Source: Aquibacillus rhizosphaerae (lineage in GTDB: Bacteria; Bacillota; Bacilli; Bacillales; Amphibacillaceae). From it: 64,000 bases of DNA. The position numbers were made by a program, and so were the translations under genes. Below are positions 1 to 9,572 of the stretch, one piece after another; position 1 is the stretch's first letter, and each line of letters begins with the position of its first letter. Under the pieces are notes generated by a model that was not told where the DNA came from, made no database searches, and saw nothing but the letters and a program-made list of their open reading frames with translations. Location of the stretch: the NCBI RefSeq assembly GCF_030282825.1, contig NZ_JASTZU010000001.1, positions 87,571 to 151,570 on the forward strand. The letters are read 5' to 3'.

Positions 1-2
1 AT

Positions 3-3000
3 AAAGTTAAGCCTCAGCTTAGCATAGACGGTGTTACAAACAACGAACACTATAACCAAACGAAACAAGCTGAAATAAAGGTAAACGATAAGAATATAGA
101 TAAAAATAGTACCGTTGTAAAAGTGGATAAATACAATCATGAAACAAATCAATATGAGCCATACGATATCGAAACTCAGTTCGAAGTTGTAGATGAGCAA
201 GCAACATGGAGCCATTCGTTCGCGGAAGAAGGAACGTTTAAAGTAGAATTGAGCGCAACCGATATGGCTAGCAACAATGCTCAAAACAAAGTAGTGGCGT
301 TTACCATTGATAAAACAACACCAGTGTTGGATATTTCGGGTGTCGATGATCAGTCATTTAACCCGGTCAGTAAAGAAGTAACCGTATCTGTTGATGAAAC
401 CAACTTCACAGAAAATAATGTTACATTTAATGTGACGAAGAACGGCAATGATTATACGGATGAAGTCGAAGAGAAGGTCGGTAAGACTTGGAAAAATGCG
501 AATAATCAAGCGACCCTTACCTATGATTTTGATAATGATGGCTTGTACACGATTCGTCTTCTAGCCGAAGATGCAGCAGGAAACAAGGCAGCTGTCACAG
601 AAAGACAATTTACGATTGATACAACACAACCTAGTATAGCTATCACGGGCGTGGAAGACGGTATTCATTACGATGATAGCAAAACGGTTGCGATAGAAAT
701 TGAGGACGTGAATTTTGCGAACAATACTGTAGAAGTTACTAAAAATGGTGAGAGTTATCAGGTTGGTGAATTGGCCACTGAAAACGGTAAAGCATCACTG
801 CGCCATACATTTGAAGAACAAGGTGATTATCATATAACCGTTAACTCTATAGATAAAGCAGGTAATGATACAAAAGATGAGATGACGTTTACGATTGATA
901 AAACAAATCCAAATGTGGAAGTGAGTAAGAAAATAGCATCATTTGTGACAAGTGAATTTATCGATAAGCAAGGTGTAGAAAAACTTATTCCAATTTCACT
1001 AAAAGAACTGAATGCAAAAGATAAAAGCGTTTCTGTTACACGTACAAATCTTGATGGAAAAGAAACTAAGTTTAAAGAAAGTGATATTGGATCGTGGAAG
1101 CAAGAGACGGAGGATACGTACAAATTTGTTATCAAGGACGGATTTTTTGCTAAAGATGGCGACTACAGTTTAGAAGTAACGGCTGTTGATCAATCTGGTA
1201 GAACGGATAAAGACACATTATCTTTTACTGTAGATAACATCAAGCCGGAAATAAATCTGACAGATATTGATGATTACAACAAACAAGCAGAAACAGAGAC
1301 GGTAAAAGTAACGGAACACAATTACAGCAACAATAATGTAACGATTAACGTCTATAAAGAAAATACAAAAGGTGAATTTGTTTCTTATAACAATGATGCC
1401 TTTAAAAAGTGGAAAAATGAATCAAGCGTATCATCGCTAGATTTCCCATTTGCGACAGATGGAAAGTATAAAGTCGTTGTGAATGCAGAAGATGCTGCTG
1501 GGAATAAAGCGACAACGAAAACAGACATTTTCACCATTGATACGATTAAGCCAGGATTGTCTATAACCGGTGTATCAGATGGAGAACATTACAACACAAG
1601 CAAAAACGCATCGATCACAGTAACGGATCAAAACATTGATAAAAATCGGACAACATTACGCGTGACAAAGCTAAATCACGCTACAGGTAAAATGGAAACG
1701 TACAAGTTAGCGAAACAACTAGATTTCAGCGCAACGAAAGCATCGCTCGTGAACACGTTTGATAAGGCTAGAGAAGGAACATACCGAATCCAACTCGACG
1801 CTACAGATAAAGCAGGAAACAAAGCAGAGTCGATTGCTGTCACGTTTACGATTGATAAAACAGCTCCAGTTCTAAGCATTGATAATGTGGATGATGGCGC
1901 TTTTTATCCAGCAAGTAAGCAAGTTAACTTTGGCATTGATGAACTAAATTATCAAGAAAATAGTGCGCAATTCAGTGTCACAAAAGATGGCCAAAGTTTT
2001 ACCGATGTTGTCGAAGGAAGCAAAAGCTCGAACTGGAGATACGCTGCTAAGGTTTCCAATCTTCGGTACAACTTTAATCAAGACGGGTCCTACACTGCGA
2101 AAATGAGTGCAAAGGATGCAGCTGGCAATGTGAGTAAGTCTCAGCAGAAAACTTTTGTAATTGACACAGTAAATCCAACGATTGATATAAGTGGTGTCGA
2201 CAATGATGCCTATTATAATGTGGATAAACCGGTCACAGTTACGATTAAAGATGTTAATTTCGATGTGAACACGATACGTGTAACCAAAGATGGTGCTAGC
2301 TACAATGTTGGTGGATTCTCAGTTACAACGAATCGTTATCAAAATTCAATCGCATCACTTCGCCACAACTTTAGTCAAGAGGGTGACTATGAAATAGTTG
2401 TGGAAGCAGTCGATAAAGCAGGCAACAGCTTCCAACAACAAATTGGCTTCACGATTGATAAAACTGCACCTGTGATAACACCTATGATTGGTGGAGAAAA
2501 TAGTCCTTTAACAGACGGTGCCTATATCAACCATGTGTTCACACCGCAATTCCGTTTAGATAAGCCGGATGAGGATACGATTGAATCGGTATATTTAAAT
2601 GGCGGATCCAATCTTGCTGGTAATGTTCCGATGGCATCAAAAGAAATGGTGTATAACTATAAGGTATTAGCAACAGATAAAGCGGGTAACCAAACAACGT
2701 TAGAGGTTGGTTTCACACTTGATACAACAAAACCTAAACTAAGTATTTCTGGAGTGCTAGAAGGATTTTTTAACGAAAATATTAAACCTTCTGTTACGTA
2801 TTCAGATAAGTATTTAGACAAAGACAAAACGTCTGTAACATTAAATGGCAAGCCATTCGAAAATGGAATGGAGCTTGACAGGGAACAGTCTTACGTATTA
2901 AAAGCTGTCATTACAGACTTAGCAAGTAATGTCAGTGAGCGAACGATTGTATTCACAGTCGACAAAACAGCACCAGTTATTCAATTTAAAGAAGCTATTT

Positions 3001-3632
3001 CAGATAAATACTTGAATGAAACAATCATTCCTGAACTTTTCATTGAGGATATGTCAGCATATGACATCATTGCATTAACCTTAAATGGCGAAGCATATAA
3101 TTTAGGAGATCCGATTGAAGAAGAAGGAAAGCATGTACTATTTTTTGAAGTGAAAGATAAAGCAGGAAATATTCAGCAATTAACCGTCGAGTTTATTATC
3201 GACAAAACGCCACCTGAAATAGTTTTTGAAGGTGCCGAGGAGAATGGGGAATACTTTGATCCAATTGAGTTACTGATTCGCTTATCTAATCTAGATGATA
3301 AAATCCAAACGATTACTGTCAATGGCGAAGAGTTCGAAGGAGAAATTGTTGAGGAAGATGGCGAACAAGTCATAAAGCTAAACTTATCTGATGTGGATAG
3401 TTATCAGGTAGAAGTGACTGCCTATGATGAGGCAGGAAATGAAGTGAAAAAAGCACTTCCGTTTGAAATTGCAGAGAAGAGTGGACTTGTTAAACTATAT
3501 GAAAACAAACCACTATTCGCAGGAACGATTGTAGGTGTCCTAGCGGCTCTAGCTGCTGCAAGTACAGTCGTGGTAAGAAAAAGAAGAAATAGAATCAAGC
3601 CAGAAGAAGAACTGCTAGAAGAAGCAGAGTAA
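3..3632 (+). CDS. Multi-Ig-like-domain surface protein, 5' end outside window
   Basis: The reading frame is open from base 3, so the gene begins upstream and only its C-terminal ~1,209 residues are seen. It consists of about a dozen repeats of roughly 90 residues. Each opens with a hinge like 'DKTAPVLSI' or 'DTTKPKLSI' and a 'GVDDGxxY' turn, and ends with 'DKAGN'-type turns, as in bacterial Ig-like adhesins. The C-terminus has one membrane helix ('AGTIVGVLAALAAASTVVV') followed by RKRRNR and an acidic tail. There is no LPXTG motif, so it is probably membrane-anchored with the repeats outside. It ends in a strong terminator and stands apart from the sortase operon. Likely an adhesin or stalk; no ligand can be inferred. 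Confidence 0.85.
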   Translation, partial: KVKPQLSIDGVTNNEHYNQTKQAEIKVNDKNIDKNSTVVKVDKYNHETNQYEPYDIETQFEVVDEQATWSHSFAEEGTFKVELSATDMASNNAQNKVVAFTIDKTTPVLDISGVDDQSFNPVSKEVTVSVDETNFTENNVTFNVTKNGNDYTDEVEEKVGKTWKNANNQATLTYDFDNDGLYTIRLLAEDAAGNKAAVTERQFTIDTTQPSIAITGVEDGIHYDDSKTVAIEIEDVNFANNTVEVTKNGESYQVGELATENGKASLRHTFEEQGDYHITVNSIDKAGNDTKDEMTFTIDKTNPNVEVSKKIASFVTSEFIDKQGVEKLIPISLKELNAKDKSVSVTRTNLDGKETKFKESDIGSWKQETEDTYKFVIKDGFFAKDGDYSLEVTAVDQSGRTDKDTLSFTVDNIKPEINLTDIDDYNKQAETETVKVTEHNYSNNNVTINVYKENTKGEFVSYNNDAFKKWKNESSVSSLDFPFATDGKYKVVVNAEDAAGNKATTKTDIFTIDTIKPGLSITGVSDGEHYNTSKNASITVTDQNIDKNRTTLRVTKLNHATGKMETYKLAKQLDFSATKASLVNTFDKAREGTYRIQLDATDKAGNKAESIAVTFTIDKTAPVLSIDNVDDGAFYPASKQVNFGIDELNYQENSAQFSVTKDGQSFTDVVEGSKSSNWRYAAKVSNLRYNFNQDGSYTAKMSAKDAAGNVSKSQQKTFVIDTVNPTIDISGVDNDAYYNVDKPVTVTIKDVNFDVNTIRVTKDGASYNVGGFSVTTNRYQNSIASLRHNFSQEGDYEIVVEAVDKAGNSFQQQIGFTIDKTAPVITPMIGGENSPLTDGAYINHVFTPQFRLDKPDEDTIESVYLNGGSNLAGNVPMASKEMVYNYKVLATDKAGNQTTLEVGFTLDTTKPKLSISGVLEGFFNENIKPSVTYSDKYLDKDKTSVTLNGKPFENGMELDREQSYVLKAVITDLASNVSERTIVFTVDKTAPVIQFKEAISDKYLNETIIPELFIEDMSAYDIIALTLNGEAYNLGDPIEEEGKHVLFFEVKDKAGNIQQLTVEFIIDKTPPEIVFEGAEENGEYFDPIELLIRLSNLDDKIQTITVNGEEFEGEIVEEDGEQVIKLNLSDVDSYQVEVTAYDEAGNEVKKALPFEIAEKSGLVKLYENKPLFAGTIVGVLAALAAASTVVVRKRRNRIKPEEELLEEAE

Positions 3633-3636
3633 TGAT

Positions 3637-3678
3637 AAACAGTCAAAGCCCCAGTAGATCGGGGCTTTGACTGTTTTT
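3637..3678 (+). terminator. Rho-independent terminator of the Ig-repeat gene
   Basis: A perfect 15-bp inverted repeat with arm AACAGTCAAAGCCCC is followed by a T-run five bases after the stop codon region. Confidence 0.9.
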
Positions 3679-3687
3679 GTGTGCTGG

Positions 3688-3878
3688 TAGTTAATGTGCA
3701 GTACGCTGTCTCTCACTGCAGGCAATTGTTAGGAGCGGGTTGATGGGGCGAGTGGGCATATATTGGGGTAGTGCGGGCATATAGGGTGAGCGGAAGTAGA
3801 TATCCCTGGAATGAGCGAGCATAACCCGTGGTGGGAAGTAGATTTATTCGGTTCGGGTGGGCATATCTTGCTTTTAGT
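3688..3878 (-). repeat. 21-bp-register dispersed element, copy 1a
   Basis: In reverse orientation this is an end module (TAGTTAATGTGCAGTACGCT..., then GGCAATTGTTAGGA) followed by consecutive 21-nt units with cores GTGGGCATAT or GGAAGTAGATAT. It fills the left half of the gene-free stretch 3633-4298. See the finding on this family. Confidence 0.8.
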
Positions 3879-3881
3879 TCG

Positions 3882-4087
3882 TAGTTAATGTGCAGTACGC
3901 TGTCGCTCCTGCATGCAACTAGTTAGGACCGGGTTGATGGGGGTGAGTGGGCATATATTGGGGTGGTGCAGGCATTTGAGGTGAGCGAAAGTAGATAACC
4001 ACGCCATGGAAGTAGATATCCCTGGAATGAAGGAGCATAAGTTGTGGCTGGGGGTAGATATACTCGGTCCGGGAGGGCATATGTTGT
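3882..4087 (-). repeat. 21-bp-register dispersed element, copy 1b
   Basis: Tandem second copy. The same end module (TAGTTAATGTGCAGTACGCT, then GCAACTAGTTAGGACCGGGT) is followed by units such as GGAAGTAGATATCCCTGGAA at 21-nt spacing. The rest of the gap (4088-4298) is AT-rich with a TATAAT at 4158-4163 that may serve the sortase gene. Confidence 0.8.
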
Positions 4088-4298
4088 AAGCTTTCAAGCG
4101 CTAAAATTTCATTTGAATATGGATGATTCATAGACTTAAAGTTTATGGTTATACAGTTATAATGAACCATTTTTTTACATATGTAGAACTTTAATACCAT
4201 ATATTTCCTATACAAATTTAACCAGTTATACCTATTTCCAAAAGTTGTAAATAGTAGTAAGATTATAAAATCCATGTCTTCGTACATATTTTATTTTT

Positions 4299-5099
4299 AT
4301 GTCCGTCGTTTTTATTACATATGTTGTATTTTTTGTTTCTAATATTAAGAGAGGAGATGGGTTTATAAAGAAGTGTATTCTAATTATCGTTTTGATATTT
4401 AGTGTTACTGGTGTGGTGTACTCTGGATATTCTATTTATGTCCAAATAAATCAATATCAACAATCGCAGAATAAATATGATGAATTGAAAGAAATTTATC
4501 AAACATCTAGTGTTAGCGAAGTTAATCGAAATCATAAGAACTTGACTCAGATTAATGAAGATTATGTTGGGTGGCTCCGCATCAATAATACCAAAGTTAG
4601 TTATCCGGTTGTAAAAGGTGAAGATAACGAATTCTATCTGACGCATAATTTTTCAAGGGAACAAGATTTTGCAGGTTCAATTTTTATGGATTCTCAAAAT
4701 ACAAATGATGGATTAGATAAACACACCATCGTGTACGGACACAATATGAAAGATAATAGTATGTTCGGTGACTTGGAGAAATATCTGGAGCAAGAATACT
4801 ATCAAGACCACACATTAATTAGTTTTGACAATCCGACAGATACATATGAATGGGAAATATTCTCTGTTTACACCTCAAGAGATGGAGATTGGTTGAAAAC
4901 TGATTTAGAAAAGACTAATAGTTTTGCAGAATATCTAAATGATATAAAAAATAAATCAATTATATCCAATCAAACAGAGGTTAGTGAAGAGGACCGCTTT
5001 CTAACATTAGCAACATGTACAAATAGGGATATTGATGAACGAATTGTTGTTCATGCAAGATTGATTACCAAAGGGGAAAAATATGTAAATGAAAACTAG
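4299..5099 (+). CDS. Class B-type sortase
   Basis: A membrane-anchored cysteine transpeptidase that joins secreted proteins to peptidoglycan. An N-terminal signal-anchor helix ('CILIIVLIFSVTGVVYSGYS') leads into the class B signature 'GWLRINNTKVSYPVV'. The catalytic residues are His148 in 'IVYGHNM', Cys240 in 'LATCTN' and Arg248 in 'DERIVVHA'. The ATG at 4299 has no clear Shine-Dalgarno sequence, while AGAGAGGAG lies at about 4347 inside the frame, so the true start may be a little downstream at a non-standard codon. The last 11 bases overlap the next gene, whose product carries a TPKTG signal close to the NPKTG motif of known SrtB substrates, so this is very probably an enzyme-substrate operon. 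Confidence 0.85.
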   Translation: MSVVFITYVVFFVSNIKRGDGFIKKCILIIVLIFSVTGVVYSGYSIYVQINQYQQSQNKYDELKEIYQTSSVSEVNRNHKNLTQINEDYVGWLRINNTKVSYPVVKGEDNEFYLTHNFSREQDFAGSIFMDSQNTNDGLDKHTIVYGHNMKDNSMFGDLEKYLEQEYYQDHTLISFDNPTDTYEWEIFSVYTSRDGDWLKTDLEKTNSFAEYLNDIKNKSIISNQTEVSEEDRFLTLATCTNRDIDERIVVHARLITKGEKYVNEN

Positions 5100-8000
5100 T
5101 AGACTAGTAGTTCTATTTATTTTAATTTTCGGAGTTTTTTTACAATCAAATGACGTAGTATTTGCGAATGAAGAATCACACTTAAAAGTAGATATTACAA
5201 CGGACAAACAAGAGTATAAAGAACAGGACGAAATAACGTACACACTTACAATTTCAAATACGTCAGAAAATGAGGCAAATAATGTCATTGTAACAAGCAC
5301 AATACCTGAGGGTTTAGAAGTTACCAGTGAAGATGCAAATATCAATGGTAATAAAGTGTCCTGGCATGTTGAAAATATGGAAAAAGCCAAGCAAGTGAAT
5401 TTGGAGTTTACTGCAAAAGTTGAAAAAGAAACTGCTGTAACCCCAGTTGTGGAAGCTAAAGTGGAAGAAGATGCTAGTTCAGGTGGATCAAGTAATGTAG
5501 ATGATACAGTAAGTGAAACTAGTGAGACTCCAAAAACGGGAGATAGTACAAAAATATTAGGGTATATTGTTCTGTTACTCGTTTCAACACTTACTTTATT
5601 TGTTGTAGTAAAGATGCTCAGAAAAAAACGCATGACTAAAGAAGTAGTTGTTTTATTACTTTTATCTCTGTTGTTACCTGCTTTTTCGGTTGTGAATGCT
5701 GAAGAGAATAAGGAAACAATTAAAGAAAGTATAACTGAAACACATAGGTTGGAAATTAATAATAAAGAGTATCTTCTGTCTACTACTGTGGAAGCGGAAA
5801 TAGCTATTGCTGAGGATACGCCTATAGACGAACCGGATCAAGAGGAAGAAATTCCTGTTACTGGTGTTGTTTATGATGATGATCATAACCTTTTAACTAA
5901 CGAGACATTGAGGATTACAAATAGTCTAAACGATGTACAAGAAGTGGAAACAGATAGTGAAGGTTATTTTGTTGTAAGACTAAAACAGGGTGAAGAATAT
6001 ATCGTTACAGGAAACGGCTTATCATCTGAACTAATTGCGGTAGATGTTAATGATATTCAACTAACAAATAGCGTAGGACAAATAAGTTTAGGAAAAACAC
6101 TTATCAACGGTGATAATAAAGCAATTCTTCAGCCAAGTACAATTCATTTAACTGAAGAAGTAGCTGGGCAATTGGATGAAGTTGCTGATGATATGTCTAT
6201 GTTGACTTTTTCAGGTGAGATTCCTTTAAAAAAGGATGATATATTCTTACTTTCGGAAATAGAAGAGTATCCAACTGGTCTTTCTTTAAAAGTGGTTAGT
6301 GTAACTGAAGAAGGCGGGAACACTGTTGTCATAACAAAGGAACCGAAGCTAGAAGAGGTGTTCAGTGCCATAATAGGCGATACAACAGTGAAACTAACTC
6401 CTGAATACTTTGTCCCAGCAGATGGTGTCACAGTAGAGTCGAGTGAGGAAATAGTTGAACCTATGATGCGGATATCGAGTCTCTCTAGCATCCAATCAGT
6501 GGAAGACGTGGTAAAAGTTAATTTAGGAGGTCTATTTCCAGACGATTCTCCGGTTAACTTTAAGGGTTCACTAGAACTAACAGGTAACTTTAGCGGTGAG
6601 ATTGATTGGGCTGCTGAAATAGATTTAGTTGATTCTTGGGATTTTCATTTTGATGGGAGCCAAACATTAAAAGGTGAGTTCGCAGGTGAATGGAATTCTG
6701 ATAACTTGAATATGTTTAAACCAAAAAGAATAGGTAGTTTTCGGATACCGACACAAGTTCCAGGCTTGATGGTTCACTTACCTATAGATTTAGTACCAAG
6801 GTTAGAAGGAAAAGTTTCAGTAGAAGTAATGGCTGGTATGAGACAGGATATAGGTATTAAGTATGCTGATGGTGATGGAGTAAACACTTACCCTGCCGAT
6901 AAAATTCAGCCGATTTTTAATGTATCAGATCTAACGGGTAGTGGTAAAGCTTCATTAGGCGTAAAGCTGTCTGTTTTGGCTGAAGAAGCTGGCATTGACC
7001 TTGCAGGTGTCTCAGGTGAAGGTGGTATTTCTGCAGATGCGAAGACCTCTGTTGCAGGACCTTCAGGAATGTTTCAATGTTCAACGATTCAAACGGATTT
7101 CTATTCAAAGTTTCTGTTAGAAGCTCCTATTATAGATTGGAAATCAAACGATTTAATCTATGAGGTTAATCTAGGTAAAGGTGAGTTTGGTAATTGCGTT
7201 CGTTCTATTAGCGCTAATCCTTCTAATCTAGAATTAGCTCCAGGAGAAGCGAAATCATTTACTGTCACGTCTAAAGATGGACTTAATAATGTTGAAAATG
7301 TGGAGAATAAAGGTAATACTTTATATAGTATCTCCGATTCCAATATTATTAAAGTAGAAAAGGACGAGGACAGTGGGCAAGTATATGTTGTTGCAGCTGA
7401 AAGTGCTCAAGACGGGGATAGAGAAACAATAACAATTAGTTATAATGTTCATGATAAAGTAGTTAAGGATACAATTACTGTAAATATTGTCGATAACAGA
7501 GAGAAAGGTACGCTAGTCGGAAAGGTAATTGATGCTGTAAGTACGGAATCGATACAAGGGGCTTCAGTAAAAGTCTATAATGGAAGTCGTTTAGTATCAG
7601 ACATTAAGACACAAGAAGATGGTACTTATGAGACAAGTTTAGTCCCAGATACCTATAAAATAAAGGTGACAAATCCAGGTTACATTACAGATACTTCAAA
7701 TGTAACTGTAACGGCCACGAATACGACAACATATGATTCGAAATTACAACTAGTTGGTGATGAATATGCAGGTATAGGTACTGCTTCAGGTACTATTTCC
7801 AACGCATTAACGGGTGAACCAATAACAGGAATTACGCTTGCAGTTCGTGAAGGTAGAAATAATACATCAGGTGAAATTCTGAAAGATTTAACAACAAATG
7901 AACAAGGTGAATATTCTGTTGAACTTCCCGGTGGGAATTATACAATAGAAATAAGTGGAGAAGGTTATATTACAACTTCTACTAATATTTTATCAATAGG

Positions 8001-8517
8001 AGACCAAACCCGTGGCCATCAGGATGCAGCTGTTTCTCCAGAAGGTATAATCGGAGATGAAATTCGCGTTGTGTTAAGTTGGGGAGAAAGCCCAAGGGAT
8101 ATTGACTCTCATCTTACTGGTCCAACAGCTGATGGTAGTCGTTTCCATGTTTACTATAGCGATAAAATATTCAAAGATTCGGAAAATGATGTAAACTTAG
8201 ATATTGATGATACATCATCATACGGACCAGAAACAGTGACAGTTGTAAAGCGAATTAATAATGGAACGTACACATATGGTGTACACAATTATTCGGATCG
8301 ACATGAATTAAGTGATAATTACAACCTCTCTAACTCGGAGGCAACAGTCCGAGTTTATAGTGGAAATACACTGCTAACTACTTACAACGTTCCAATAAAC
8401 AAAGAAGGAAATGTGTGGAGAGTTTTTGAAATACGAAATGGTCAAATAGTTCCTATCAACCAAATGGATTATATTTCTGGTTGGAATAATTCAAGCTATT
8501 TTCCTCCACAAAGTTAA
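5089..8517 (+). CDS. Surface protein: sortase substrate joined in frame to a second secreted protein
   Basis: A single 1,142-residue frame that looks like two genes without a stop between them. Residues 1-181 form a complete sortase substrate: signal peptide (1-26), a DUF11-like domain, TPKTG at 147-151, a membrane helix and RKKR. Residue 182 (Met, base 5632) starts a second typical signal peptide ('VVVLLLLSLLLPAFSVVNA'). Then follow an acidic linker, an unidentified beta-rich region, two carboxypeptidase-regulatory-like folds (about 800-990) and a C-terminal segment ('VVLSWGESPRDIDSHL') like YfaP/DUF2135. No good ribosome binding site precedes 5632. It could stay a two-pass membrane protein or be split by sortase and signal peptidase. 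Confidence 0.8.
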   Translation: MKTSRLVVLFILIFGVFLQSNDVVFANEESHLKVDITTDKQEYKEQDEITYTLTISNTSENEANNVIVTSTIPEGLEVTSEDANINGNKVSWHVENMEKAKQVNLEFTAKVEKETAVTPVVEAKVEEDASSGGSSNVDDTVSETSETPKTGDSTKILGYIVLLLVSTLTLFVVVKMLRKKRMTKEVVVLLLLSLLLPAFSVVNAEENKETIKESITETHRLEINNKEYLLSTTVEAEIAIAEDTPIDEPDQEEEIPVTGVVYDDDHNLLTNETLRITNSLNDVQEVETDSEGYFVVRLKQGEEYIVTGNGLSSELIAVDVNDIQLTNSVGQISLGKTLINGDNKAILQPSTIHLTEEVAGQLDEVADDMSMLTFSGEIPLKKDDIFLLSEIEEYPTGLSLKVVSVTEEGGNTVVITKEPKLEEVFSAIIGDTTVKLTPEYFVPADGVTVESSEEIVEPMMRISSLSSIQSVEDVVKVNLGGLFPDDSPVNFKGSLELTGNFSGEIDWAAEIDLVDSWDFHFDGSQTLKGEFAGEWNSDNLNMFKPKRIGSFRIPTQVPGLMVHLPIDLVPRLEGKVSVEVMAGMRQDIGIKYADGDGVNTYPADKIQPIFNVSDLTGSGKASLGVKLSVLAEEAGIDLAGVSGEGGISADAKTSVAGPSGMFQCSTIQTDFYSKFLLEAPIIDWKSNDLIYEVNLGKGEFGNCVRSISANPSNLELAPGEAKSFTVTSKDGLNNVENVENKGNTLYSISDSNIIKVEKDEDSGQVYVVAAESAQDGDRETITISYNVHDKVVKDTITVNIVDNREKGTLVGKVIDAVSTESIQGASVKVYNGSRLVSDIKTQEDGTYETSLVPDTYKIKVTNPGYITDTSNVTVTATNTTTYDSKLQLVGDEYAGIGTASGTISNALTGEPITGITLAVREGRNNTSGEILKDLTTNEQGEYSVELPGGNYTIEISGEGYITTSTNILSIGDQTRGHQDAAVSPEGIIGDEIRVVLSWGESPRDIDSHLTGPTADGSRFHVYYSDKIFKDSENDVNLDIDDTSSYGPETVTVVKRINNGTYTYGVHNYSDRHELSDNYNLSNSEATVRVYSGNTLLTTYNVPINKEGNVWRVFEIRNGQIVPINQMDYISGWNNSSYFPPQS

Positions 8518-8521
8518 GAAA

Positions 8522-8549
8522 AAGGAGACTGTCTTATGACGGTCTCCTT
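8522..8549 (+). terminator. Hairpin after the sortase operon
   Basis: A 12-bp stem with outer arm AAGGAGAC and a TTAT loop starts 4 bases after the stop. The following T-run is weak. Confidence 0.6.
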
Positions 8550-8646
8550 AAATTCATTCAATAGTCAACTTCATAATTACCTTAGTCAGTCATCTGCAAA
8601 ATTGGTATTATGAAATTGATTAAATACATATGGAGGAGCAAATATT

Positions 8647-9267
8647 ATGAAGAAAATCGCATTTATTTTTATACTATTATTCATCTTGTTTTTTACTTTT
8701 GTACCAATTGTAAAAGGATTATATATGGTAGTTTTTCAATCACAATCTTATCTTACATTTTCTAGTGAACTAGTATCCTATACAAAGTATTTTGGAGTTG
8801 GCACTATTTTATTTATATTAATTCTTATATTTTGGAAACTTACTTCTTTTGGTAAGAAAGTCTTGCCTATTCTAATAGTAACTCTTATGTTTGGTTTTTT
8901 GTTTACTAGTGTTTATTTTAATGCGGCTGATGAAGAACATATCGTGCAACAAAGAATTTGGAAAAGGGATGTAAAGACCTGGGATCAGGTTACATACATT
9001 TCAACAAAAGCTTATTTAGAAGATGAACTAGAAGTAAGAAGAAAGAGATATGCTGTAGCCAAATTTGAATATCGAATCTTTTTTAATGATGGCTCTTCAG
9101 TAAATCTATGGGATGATATACCCTCGCTATATAAATTACATACGTTTGTCTTACAAAAAGGAGTAGAGATTAGACATAAATCAGTAGATGAAGATATTAA
9201 AGAACGTGCAAGTTACCATATAGATGGGGACGTAGCTAAGGCTAAAGAAATACTAGGAATTAAATAA
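8647..9267 (+). CDS. Small membrane protein of unknown function
   Basis: A 206-residue protein with three predicted membrane helices (about 5-27, 48-66 and 73-91). A soluble, charged C-terminal domain of about 110 residues contains 'WKRDVKTWDQVTYIS' and 'FEYRIFFNDGSSVNLWDD'. That part resembles the small beta domains that end YcxB/PH-like membrane proteins, but the match is only by general look. The start is supported by GGAGG about ten bases upstream. It stands alone between a hairpin and a repeat element and has its own upstream region. I do not recognise a specific family. Confidence 0.7.
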   Translation: MKKIAFIFILLFILFFTFVPIVKGLYMVVFQSQSYLTFSSELVSYTKYFGVGTILFILILIFWKLTSFGKKVLPILIVTLMFGFLFTSVYFNAADEEHIVQQRIWKRDVKTWDQVTYISTKAYLEDELEVRRKRYAVAKFEYRIFFNDGSSVNLWDDIPSLYKLHTFVLQKGVEIRHKSVDEDIKERASYHIDGDVAKAKEILGIK

Positions 9268-9312
9268 GATGGTCATTGCATAGACCAAAGAAGGAATGAG
9301 AAGTTGGTAATC

Positions 9313-9516
9313 TAGTTAATGAGCAGTTCGCTAACGCTCCTGCAGGCAACTAGTTAGGACCGGGTTGATGGGGGTGAGTGGGCATATATTAGAATTAAGC
9401 GGGCATATAAGCTCAGGGAAAGTAGATAACCGCACTCTGGAAGTAGATAACCCTCGATTGAACGAGCGTAACCCACGCCCGAAAGTAGATAAACCCCACC
9501 GCAACGGGCATATCTG
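9313..9516 (-). repeat. 21-bp-register dispersed element, copy 2
   Basis: Same layout as copy 1b: an end module (TAGTTAATGAGCAGTTCGCT, then GCAACTAGTTAGGACCGGGT) followed by units with GCGGGCATATAA and GGAAGTAGATAAC cores. Confidence 0.8.
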
Positions 9517-9534
9517 ACAATCTATAAACACTAA

Positions 9535-9565
9535 AAACCCAGACTGCCAAAAGCAGTCTGGGTTT
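9535..9565. terminator. Terminator for the LysM-NlpC/P60 gene
   Basis: A perfect 13-bp stem (AAACCCAGACTGC) with a CAAAA loop. The minus-strand copy ends in a T-run and lies just after the stop of the minus-strand hydrolase gene. It may also act in the other direction. Confidence 0.85.
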
Positions 9566-9572
9566 CATTATA

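Noticed and set aside
3919..4287. Minus-strand frame of 122 codons upstream of the sortase gene
   Set aside because: Half of it lies in the repeat element, and the rest is AT-rich DNA without a ribosome binding site.
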